NCBI GenBank assembly: GCA_013433145.1
Contig: CM024171.1
Span: 13,221,358 to 13,285,357, forward strand
Reading direction: 5' to 3'
DNA from: Ascaris suum
Taxonomy: Eukaryota > Nematoda > Chromadorea > Rhabditida > Ascarididae
Length of the DNA: 64,000 nt
The first letter of the stretch is position 1; each line of letters opens with the position of its first letter. Positions 49,201 through 61,200 of this stretch are shown piece by piece. Below the pieces are notes generated by a model. It saw only the letters and a program-made list of their open reading frames with translations, made no database searches and had not been told where the DNA came from. The translations under genes were made by a program, and so were the position numbers.

Positions 49201-52200
49201 TATCATATAACAGGGTGGATGGGGTGTCATATAACAGGGTGGATGGGGTATCATATCACAGGGTGGATGGGGTGTCATATAACAGGGTGCATGGGTATCA
49301 TATAACAGGGTGGATGGGGTATCATATAACAGGGTGGATGGGGTGTCATGTAACAGGGTGGATGGGGTATCATATAACAGGGTGGATGGGGTATCATATA
49401 ACAGGGTGGATGGGGTGTCATATAACAGGGTGGATGGGGTGTCATATAACAGGATGGATGGGGTGTCATATAACAGGATGGATGGGGTATCATATAACAG
49501 GGTGGATGGGTGTCATATAACAGGGTGGATGGGTGTCATATAACAGGATGGATGGGGTGTCATATAACAGGATGGATGGGGTATCATATAACAGGGTGGA
49601 TGGGGTGTCATATAACAGGGTGGATGGGGTGTCATATAACAGGGTGGATGGGTATCATATCACAGGGTGGATGGGGTGTCATATAACAGGGTGCATGGGG
49701 TATCATATAACAGGGTGGATGGGGTATCATATAACAGGGTGGATGGGGTGTCATGTAACAGGGTGGATGGGGTATCATATAACAGGGTGGATGGGGTATC
49801 ATATAACAGGGTGGATGGGGTGTCATATAACAGGGTGGATGGGGTGTCATATAACAGGATGGATGGGGTGTCATATAACAGGATGGATGGGGTATCATAT
49901 AACAGGGTGGATGGGGTGTCATATAACAGGGTGGATGGGGTGTCATATAACAGGATGGATGGGGTGTCATATAACAGGATGGATGGGGTATCATATAACA
50001 GGGTGGATGGGGTGTCATATAACAGGGTGGATGGGGTGTCATATAACAGGATGGATGGGGTATCATATAACAGGGTGGATGGGGTATCATATAACAGGGT
50101 GGATGGGGTATCATATAACAGGGTGGATGGGGTGTCATATAACAGGGTGGATGGGGTATCATATAACAGGGTGGATGGGGTGTCATATAACAGGGTGGAT
50201 GGGGTATCATATAACAGGGTGGATGGGGTGTCATATAACAGGGTGGATGGGGTATCATATAACAGGGTGGATGGGGTATCATATAACAGGGTGGAGGGGG
50301 TATCATATAACAGGGTGGATGGGGTGTCATATAACAGGGTGGATGGGGTATCATATAACAGGGTGGATGGGGTATCATATAACAGGGTGGATGGGGTATC
50401 ATATAACAGGGTGGATGGGGTATCATATAACAGGATGGATGGGGTATCATATAACAGGGTGGATGGGGTATCATATAACAGGGTGGATGGGGTATCATAT
50501 AACAGGGCGGATGGGGTATCATATAACAGGGTGGATGGGGTATCATATAACAGGGTGGATGGGGTATCATATAACAGGGTGGATGGGGTATCATATAACA
50601 GGGTGGATGGGGTGTCATATAACAGGGTGGATGGGGTATCATATAACAGGGTGGATGGGGTATCATATAACAGGGTGGATGGGGTGTCATATAACAGGGT
50701 GGATGGGGTATCATATAACAGGGTGGATGGGTTATCATATAACAGGGTGGATGGGGTATCATATAACAGGGTGGATGGGGTATCATATAACAGGGTGGAT
50801 GGGGTATCATATAACAGGATGGATGGGGTATCATATAACAGGGTGGATGGGGTATCATATAACAGGGTGGATGGGGTGTCATATAACAGGGTGGATGGGG
50901 TATCATATCACAGGGTGGATGGGGTGTCATATAACAGGGTGCATGGGGTATCATATAACAGGGTGGATGGGGTATCATATCACAGGGTGGATGGGGTGTC
51001 ATATAACAGGGTGCATGGGGTATCATATAACAGGGTGGATGGGGTATCATATAACAGGGTGGATGGGGTGTCATGTAACAGGGTGGATGGGGTATCATAT
51101 AACAGGGTGGATGGGGTATCATATAACAGGGTGGATGGGGTGTCATATAACAGGGTGGATGGGGTGTCATATAACAGGATGGATGGGGTGTCATATAACA
51201 GGATGGATGGGGTATCATATAACAGGGTGGATGGGGTGTCATATAACAGGGTGGATGGGGTGTCATATAACAGGATGGATGGGGTGTCATATAACAGGAT
51301 GGATGGGGTATCATATAACAGGGTGGATGGGGTGTCATATAACAGGGTGGATGGGGTGTCATATAACAGGATGGATGGGGTATCATATAACAGGGTGGAT
51401 GGGGTATCATATAACAGGGTGGATGGGGTATCATATAACAGGGTGGATGGGGTGTCATATAACAGGGTGGATGGGGTATCATATAACAGGGTGGATGGGT
51501 GTCATATAACAGGGTGGATGGGGTATCATATAACAGGGTGGATGGGGTGTCATATAACAGGGTGGATGGGGTATCATATAACAGGGTGGATGGGGTATCA
51601 TATAACAGGGTGGAGGGGGTATCATATAACAGGGTGGATGGGGTGTCATATAACAGGGTGGATGGGGTATCATATAACAGGGTGGATGGGGTATCATATA
51701 ACAGGGTGGATGGGGTATCATATAACAGGGTGGATGGGGTATCATATAACAGGATGGATGGGGTATCATATAACAGGGTGGATGGGGTATCATATAACAG
51801 GGTGGATGGGGTATCATATAACAGGGCGGATGGGGTATCATATAACAGGGTGGATGGGGTATCATATAACAGGGTGGATGGGGTATCATATAACAGGGTG
51901 GATGGGGTATCATATAACAGGGTGGATGGGGTGTCATATAACAGGGTGGATGGGGTATCATATAACAGGGTGGATGGGGTATCATATAACAGGGTGGATG
52001 GGGTGTCATATAACAGGGTGGATGGGGTATCATATAACAGGGTGGATGGGTTATCATATAACAGGGTGGATGGGGTATCATATAACAGGGTGGATGGGGT
52101 ATCATATAACAGGGTGGATGGGGTGTCATATAACAGGGTGGATGGGGTATCATATAACAGGGTGGATGGGGTGTCATATAACAGGGTGGATGGGGTATCA

Positions 52201-55200
52201 TATAACAGGGTGGATGGGGTGTCATATAACAGGGTGGATGGGGTATCATATAACAGGTGGATGGGGTATCATATAACAGGGTGGATGGGGTGTCATATAA
52301 CAGGGTGGATGGGGTATCATATAACAGGGTGGATGGGGTGTCATATAACAGGGTGGATGGGGTATCACATAACAGGGTGGATGGGGTATCATATAACAGG
52401 GTGGATAGGGTATCATATAACAGGGTGGATGGGGTATCATATAACAGGGTGGATGGGGTATCATATAACAGGATGGATGGGGTATCATATAACAGGGTGG
52501 ATGGGGTATCATATAACAGGGTGGATGGGGTGTCATATAACAGGGTGGATGGGGTATCATATCACAGGGTGGATGGGGTGTCATATAACAGGGTGCATGG
52601 GGTATCATATAACAGGGTGGATGGGGTATCATATAACAGGGTGGATGGGGTGTCATGTAACAGGGTGGATGGGGTATCTCAAACAGGGTGGATGGGGTAT
52701 CATATAACAGGGTGGATGGGGTGTCATATAACAGGGTGGATGGGGTGTCATATAACAGGATGGATGGGGTGTCATATAACAGGATGGATGGGGTATCATA
52801 TAACAGGGTGGATGGGGTATCATATAACAGGGTGGATGGGGTATCATATAACAGGGTGGATGGGGTGTCATATAACAGGGTGGATGGGGTATCATATAAC
52901 AGGGTGGATGGGGTGTCATATAACAGGGTGGATGGGGTATCATATAACAGGGTGGATGGGGTGTCATATAACAGGGTGGATGGGGTGTCATATAACAGGA
53001 TGGATGGGGTATCATATAACAGGGTGGATGGGGTATCATATAACAGGGTGGATGGGGTGTCATATAACAGGGTGGATGGGGTATCATATAACAGGGTGGA
53101 TGGGGTGTCATATAACAGGGTGGATGGGGTATCATATAACAGGGTGGATGGGGTATCATATAACAGGGTGGAGGGGGTATCATATAACAGGGTGGATGGG
53201 GTGTCATATAACAGGGTGGATGGGGTATCATATAACAGGGTGGATGGGGTATCATATAACAGGGTGGATGGGGTATCATATAACAGGGTGGATGGGGTAT
53301 CATATAACAGGGTGGATGGGGTGTCATATAACAAGGTGGATGGGGTATCATATAACAGGGTGGATGGGGTGTCATATAACAGGGTGGATGGGGTATCATA
53401 TAACAGGGTGGATGGGGTGTCATATAACAGGGTGGATGGGGTATCATATAACAGGGTGGATGGGGTATCATATAACAGGGTGGAGGGGGTATCATATAAC
53501 AGGGTGGATGGGGTGTCATATAACAGGGTGGATGGGGTATCATATAACAGGGTGGATGGGGTATCATATAACAGGGTGGATGGGGTATCATATAACAGGG
53601 TGGATGGGGTATCATATAACAGGGAGGATGGGGTATCATATAACAGGGTGGATGGGGTATCATATAACAGGGTGGATGGGGTATCATATAACAGGATGGA
53701 TGGGGTATCATATAACAGGGTGGATGGGGTATCATATAACAGGGTGGATGGGGTGTCATATAACAGGGTGCATGGGGTATCATATAACAGGGTGGATGGG
53801 GTATCATATAACAGGGTGGATGGGGTCATGTAACAGGGTGGATGGGGTATCATATAACAGGGTGGATGGGGTATCATATAACAGGGTGGATGGGGTGTCA
53901 TATAACAGGGTGGATGGGGTGTCATATAACAGGATGGATGGGGTGTCATATAACAGGATGGATGGGGTATCATATAACAGGATGGATGGGGTATCATATA
54001 ACAGGGTGGATGGGGTATCATATAACAGGGTGGATGGGGTATCATATAACAGGGTGGATTGGGTATCATATAACATGGTGGATGGGGTATCACTGTCATC
54101 TTTCATCTGCTCTCATTTAATACAGATATAATGAAGTAACACCTGTGCAGGTTGTATAATATTCTAAAAAAAGATGTATAAAATCAGCGCGTTGTTGCTC
54201 TAAGTGGGACTCTATCGTGGGGATAATCCCTTAGGAAATGAATTGGATTCTCGATCTCCGTTTCTCATCTCGAATTCTAATTTTAGCGCGCATGCATATC
54301 TTTGTGCAAGTTCCTTTATGTATTCTGTTAAGCATTTTGTGTGCTTTCCTTCTCAGGTTTCCAAAGATTATGCGCAAAACGTGTATTGAGTTAAACTCTT
54401 GCATAGCTTAGAACTTTTTTGGAGGTTTCTTCGGCAGCTTAGATTTCATAGTTTTGGCTGGCTTGCATCGAAAAGTTTTGTATCGATGTTACACCATGAG
54501 GTTTTTTATTTCATATCGGTTGGGCCATGAACTAAAAAGTATATGCATTTACTTGTATTAGGTATATATACTTATAAACTTAAACAATATGCCTAAATTA
54601 TGTTTCAAAAATTTAAGCGTCGCAAAATAATTGCGAGAATTTAAATGCGTTAAAGAGAGTCCCCCGCTTGCCCTGTTTTCTTCATGTGACCTCTCGATGC
54701 CGATCGCAGTAGGAATCTGTTATAGCCTCACTTTACAATTCTTGATGAGTAGAGAAGGTTTGCTTTCTCGTGGATTCTATGAGACGGATTGAAGGTGAGA
54801 AGCAACGCATGTTGGAGGAGAAGCAGAAGAGGGTTTCGGCTTTAAAAGAAGAGGTTAGATCGATTGACGCGATAATAGCTTCGCGTACGGAGACGAAACG
54901 TCAATTAAAGGACGCAATTATCAAACTAGAAAAACGACGCGATAAGTTGGAAGCCACTAAACAAGCGAAGACTGCGGAGTATGCGGAAAGGAACAGAAGA
55001 GAGGTTATTTACCACTCTTAATTGGATTTTTAGTGATATATGGTGGCATGTCTGGGAAGATTGGACATAGGACGCAGGTCTATGGATTTCTGGGAAAGAG
55101 ACACAGAGGAATTATATGTTTCAGCCTGAAGCAGTTCAAATTTCTGCGAAAGAGATTTGAGTGCCTTGTCATGGTGCTCTAAATTTTTATTTTTCCTGCA

Positions 55201-58200
55201 TCTATCACTTTTAAACAAGTTGTTTTGTGTTTACGTAGCATCTGTAGTGGTGGTTTAGGTTTATTAGCATTTCAATTTCAGGAAGCACTCCAGATCGAGA
55301 TAAGTCAATTGAAGGTACGTTTACAAGAGCGCAATGAAGAGTGCGAGGCAAAGAAAAACGAGTTATCACGTCTTCAGGAGGCGCTCAACAAAGTATGTGG
55401 AGAATCACTCAGGCAAATAGTGTGATTGTAATTAAGCGTAAATTCACTATGGGGGCACGATTATTGGTGAAAATTGTGGTTTATAAGCATTATATTAATG
55501 TGAATTTATCAGCTCTGGAGTAATTCTATAGGATATGAGGTTCATATCCACTGACTTGAAACTTCACTGAATGGAATAGACATAAAAGAAAGTTTTCTCA
55601 CAGGCTTGCTTATTATTGTTCTATTCGGTACATCAGAGTTCTGATTGTGAGTTCTTCTGGCAAATGACGTCTTTATGAGGTGGCAGGTAATATCGGCTCA
55701 ATGTTTCATGGCGAACTGATCTCTTCCTCCTGGTCGGTGAATTTCTTTAGCTCAATTGATGTTGGTGATGGCTACTTTGTGTTGGGCTGTCAGAAATGAT
55801 CAATTTGGACTATGTAAAGGCTTTTGCATTTAGCAAAGTTTCATTCTCTATGATTTAAGGAGTGGAAATTGTAAATGAATTTTAGTTTATATGAAGAGTC
55901 GTTGATAAGCGCTGATGTTTTAGAGGAAAATTGAGGAGGCAACCGCTGATTTGAAGAGAACGATTGGAAACAAGAAGGCTGAAATCGACAAATTGAAAGA
56001 GCAGGTGAGTAGCTTCATATGTCGGGTAATTCCCGTTATTTATTCATCAGTGTGAAAGTATACAGAGGTGGTGCCGATTTGATCATACTCAGTGTTGAGA
56101 ATCATTAATTTGCTTCGTTATCTGCTGGTTCAGTCGAGTGTCCTGCGTGATTGAAGGGAGCAAGGGGAAGCAGATGATCACAGTTATGCTATGCAAAGTA
56201 GTTGGGAATTCGGAAAGTTATGCAAAGTAATTGGGAATTCAGAAAGTTAAAAAACCATATTGACTGAAAATGAATATGAGATATAGTTTAGGTAGTGCAC
56301 TATCGGGATTTGTTGGACAAGCGCGCAGAATGGGAGGCGTGTAAGAAGGAGATGGAAGACCTACAGAGAGTATATGCCGATTTGAAAGTGATGGAGTCCA
56401 GTATCGCCAACGAGTTGCAACAGAGGGAACGTGTTCTTCAAGAACGGGTGGGTAACAGTTTAATGAAAACTTCATAGCAATCCTCATTACGAGTTGTTGA
56501 ACACGATTGTATGATTATTTGGTATCATGCAAGTGTAGTTGTGGCAGTCAAGGAAATGACAGTCGTCTTCAGCCAGTTGCATCCTTTATACATGATTCAG
56601 AACTAACCATACCCCACCCCTTGATGAGTGAATCGGGAGGAGAGGGGTCACCAGAGGGTAGCTGAGAGTTTTTGCCGCCAGATGACTAGGGTTGGCTGCT
56701 GCAAGTCATCGTTTTTCGATCCCTTATTGCTTCGAAGGAGAGAATTATGCCTTTCTCATGCTCATTTTACTTGATTGGAAGCCTCCTGCAGCAGTTTTAT
56801 TAAAGATGAACTTAAGGGGAAGAAAGTAGAATTTTAAGTGTTGATTATTTCGTTAATTGAAGTCATTGGTGCTTTTGAAATAGCAAATCATGTTGTAGCC
56901 AGGTTCGTACAGTAGAACAGCACTAGAAAAAAATGGCATATTCTTGTGCTCTTCTTTGAGATGTCTAGGTATACGCTGGTTTTTTTTGCTTTGCTTCTAG
57001 CGTTTACATAATTGTCTCGAACTTTTGCGGTTTCAGTCTTATTTTTGTATCCTATCAGATCAGGGGCAGGGTAGGTAAAATTTGCGTATCGTATTTAGTG
57101 GGCAGTAATGCTGCATGCTGTTTACTGCGTTTTGTGGTTTATGCATTTTGTATTTGGAAATTTTAGAATCGGGCATGTGGGATAGCTTTGGTGAATATTT
57201 TATGACAAGTAGGACTTCACAGTGATGTACCAATTGAAAACATTATTAAGTAGCATTGTGGTAGATTTGGGCGTGTGTGGTAGCTTTAGTGAAATCTGTA
57301 TAAACCCTAGAAATCGGCCACTAAATTTTTGTAAATTTAATAGCGGACGTTTTTTTTTAAATGTTGTAACGACTTTGCCGCATGTTGCTTGTTGTCGCTT
57401 TCCATAGGAAGTATATCATTGTCTAATCGAGTGTATGAGCACTCATTTCAGCTCGTGTGCTTTTTATAGGAAGCGGAGGCTAAGAGGCTTGATATGGATT
57501 TTCGTAGTTATGAGATGGCAATGCAAGATCGGATGTGTTCTCTGCAAGACACTATCAACAAATCAGAGAGGAGACTACGCGAAGAAACAGCTGCAGTGGA
57601 GGTTAGTTATCCGGGATGTTCTAAAGGTCGAATTTGCAGTCCGTCGGGGATGATGCAAGGAGGGCACAATGAGTCCTTGATTACCTTCATTGTTCACGAT
57701 GAAATGAACGGGGCTTGTTTTATGCAGTGTTTGCATAGAAATCGAGGATTGCAGAAGGGTGAAAAGAAAACTCGTCTATGATGTTCAAGTTTCGTGTAAA
57801 GTACTGAAAAGAAGAAACAGGCAGTTGGTTGTGAGCGGATATGTTCAAGTTTTATGGTGATCTTGTGAGGTGACTAAAAACTTAAAATTTTTAGTCAGAT
57901 GAGCTGAAACTGGAATTGCTGAGGAAGCAGGTACAGTCTATGGCTAAAAAAGAAGAAATGATGGAGCAGAAAAAGGCGAGCGATGCAAAGCAACCAGCGA
58001 TGATTGAAGGTGAAAGACGCAACGATAATGAAATGCACGGGGGTAACAGCGAAAATGTGGGCACTGTTTGGAGAGGCCACTTGGCGCAGGAAGTAGATAA
58101 GAAGAAAAATAAGGACGCGACGCATACGACGGTGGCAAAACAGTTTCAACAAGAGGTAAGTAGTTATTTTTTCACTGTAATGAGTATGGTGGGAAATTCA

Positions 58201-61200
58201 TATTGACAATAAAGCTTTTTAGATCGGACGTTATTGCATTGGTAAAGATAAGCGGTTGGAAGCATGGCGTTTGCGGCATGCTGCGTATATGTTTTATCTG
58301 CGTTCGCTGTGCAAATGCCTAATCATAGTGAGATGTAGCTATCACTATATGGTCACTAGGCAATGTGTCACTATATAAAACAGTGTTTCTCATTTTCTGT
58401 TGGAATCCCTGTCATAATTTTAACATTTTTTTTTGTTTCTGCATGAAGCTTTCACACCTTTTGTTGGTTGGTGGTGTTATTTGAACTTCGAAGCATTAAT
58501 AATGCATAATCTCGCAAGTAATGTGATCGTTGTTTCTGTAGTTAAAAGATTCAGTTTGATATGATAAATTTATTGCCATAAAGCGCTCAAGTGAAATTTT
58601 GAATATGCTAATGTGAAGTAATAGTCCAATAAAAGTTGTAAAATTTTGAACAGTTTTTTCCTTATATTGTGGAAGTATCGGTATGCGGCTGATATTGTGA
58701 AACTACATTTCCTTCTTGAAGTCTACTGGTGATTATTTGCATAGAATTATGCTTCTAAGAGTACGATTCGCACCCGAGTAACTTGCAAGAATGGAGAGGG
58801 TGATATTTGCTATATGTCCAGAACTTTAATTTAAAGGATTGAGTATTTCCGTTGCTAGTTTTCTTGCATTTTGCGGTATAATCTACCTATTTTCTTGCTT
58901 CGGGGATGTAGCAGGTAAGGGAAAACGAAGGCGAAGACAGAGAAAAGTCTAATTTGTTTTCCTATAAAGATTGATCAAGAGGCTCGCAGGTAGGTAATTT
59001 GTTTGACTTAGTTCGGGTTTTTACAGGCAGCTGCAACGGACAGCGGATTCTCTTCATCGCAGATAACGAATGGGATATCGGTCCGTATTGAAGGGACAGG
59101 GGAAGATGAATTTCGAGAGACCAGAGCAATCCTCAGCTTCTTCGACGATTTACGTATGTGCTAAACGCAATGCATGGTTTATCTCTGTTTTACGTATAGC
59201 GAGTGTTGGATCCGCTGGTACTATCGGAAAATAAGTGGGCGGCAAATGGGAGTGGAATGTGCCGTTTGCAACGATAGGTGATGAACACCTCGCTGACCTA
59301 ATTTTGTTGGTCTTATCGGTATTTTTTGGCGGTAAAGTAGACGAGCAAGGGATGCAATCGTTCATTTCAGTATACAAAATTAAGAAATTTTGACCGTAGA
59401 AAAACGTGAAATGCATATCGAACATGCCGTATTGCGGAGTTATGAGAAATTAGTCAAGACATCCAACTTTTCTAAGGAAGAAATCAACGGAGAAAACTGA
59501 AACTTGGGGGAAATGAAAACTTTGGGCGTATTCGGCCATGTGCTACGCTTTATTTTCCTTTTAGATCGTTAGTGATGGATGGGTTAACACGATAGCGTGG
59601 TTGCTCATTTCTTGCTTAGGAAGCGTTTATGAGTTTAAATATTGCAGAATCAAATTCTCCAGGCTCTGAAGAAGACCTCCACAGCAGGGTTTCCTACAGA
59701 CAAACGCCTATAATGCATTCGGTGAGGAAGTTAGAACGCGCGGAAGCAGTGCTCATCGCAGCTTCTGACAATGTTCCCGCAAAAAGTGCAAGAGATCGTG
59801 CCGACCCGCATCTCATATCGTGCAAGCAACATAATGCTAATGAGTATGATTTTTTTTTATTGTTTTTTAGTTCGCGTGACGTACGAGTCTTCCCGCGCAA
59901 TTAGTCTGTTTGCATGGAGCAAGGAAATTTCCTGTTTAGTTACTGTGATGTGCTTTACTAGTGGCAAACTTTCGGAGGCTATCTTTCTCATTAAAGGACC
60001 ACTTCAAAACACATCATTATTAATTACCCCATCGTTTATTATTGTGAAAGCATCGTTTATAAGCTGAAACGCCGGTATTTCTTATGGAGCGCTTGGTCAC
60101 ACCTGTGGGGCGGGGGGGGGGGACTTTATACGTTAAGAGTAAAAAATTTTGAAATGGGTCACTTCCGCTTTTAGGTGATATACAGGTGAACATTTTGAGT
60201 GATCACTGCAGCGTAAAAGAAGCTGAGCCTGACAATGTCGCCGATATTTGTGACAACTATAATGTATTATTGCTTGTCGGTTTGGAGTGATGTGCAACAT
60301 GCACTATTATAATTCTTTTCTAGTGGTTATTAAGTCGGCATTTCCTGCGGATGTTCCGGTTTTGTAGTGACGCCATCGGAATAAGTGCGCAGCAGGTGAT
60401 TTGGCCGTCTATAAGGGGGTAGGGGGGCACTTAATCCGTACAGAACTGAGACTATGGCATAATTGCAGTAATTTTTTCACTATTGTTCGACACCGATAGA
60501 TGCTCTATATTTGAGGTACGTGGAACAGGTTGGTTCCGTCAACCCGACGACCCATCCGCTCAATGAAAATTCGCTGACGAGTACTATTTTCAGTGATGGT
60601 AATATGGTTACCTCTACGCCGATGCTGGAGAGGTATCTTATACATATTCTTTCGACTGCATGAAATTTGGAAAATTTATGCTAGTACTGGTTCTTTGATA
60701 GAGGCTACCTGGTAGGTGTGTTTGTCCTTCTCGAGTTCTTCGTATGCGCTGGCGAAGTATGCTAAGGTAAGGGTGCACACAGTTGGGCTTAGCAATTTCG
60801 GCCGTGTTCCGTTCCCTGATTTTACAACCTGACCGGTGAAATGCATATTTGCTCGGGCGGGAAACCGCTAACTTCAAGCAGCGATGAGTAAAAATGTGCC
60901 TTCTTGTGTGTGAAGCACATCGCCACCTTATATATTGATGCAGCGAGTATTTGAGAGCAGGTGTACCCTTCCATGTTCTGTATTTTTTTCTGTCAGTTTC
61001 TTTGTACTAATAGAAGCGATTCTCACCATCCTTGTTTCATTTCTGTGCGCTTTTGGATAGGGACATTTCAGCTCACGTTTGAAAATTTTTTGCTGCAAGC
61101 TTATATTAGTTATAAACTCATCGCTGTGCTTATTATTTGTTCTCTTTTGTAGCTGTGTTTCAATACCCGAACTATGAAAATTGCGGCGAGAAAATTCGGT

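Noticed and set aside
46449..54092. CRISPR-like array
   Set aside because: Units are directly tandem with no unique spacers, and the host is a eukaryote.
46222..54131. Very long open frames (up to about 870 codons) on both strands across the repeat
   Set aside because: They follow automatically from a 24-bp unit without stops in four frames. They overlap in several frames at once and are broken at every one-base-deleted unit, so they are not independent evidence of protein-coding genes.
58961..58989. Possible microexon (GATTGATCAAGAGGCTCGCAG before GTAGGT), coiled-coil gene
   Set aside because: Its length would break the phase between the exons ending at 58155 and starting at 59027, which join cleanly without it.
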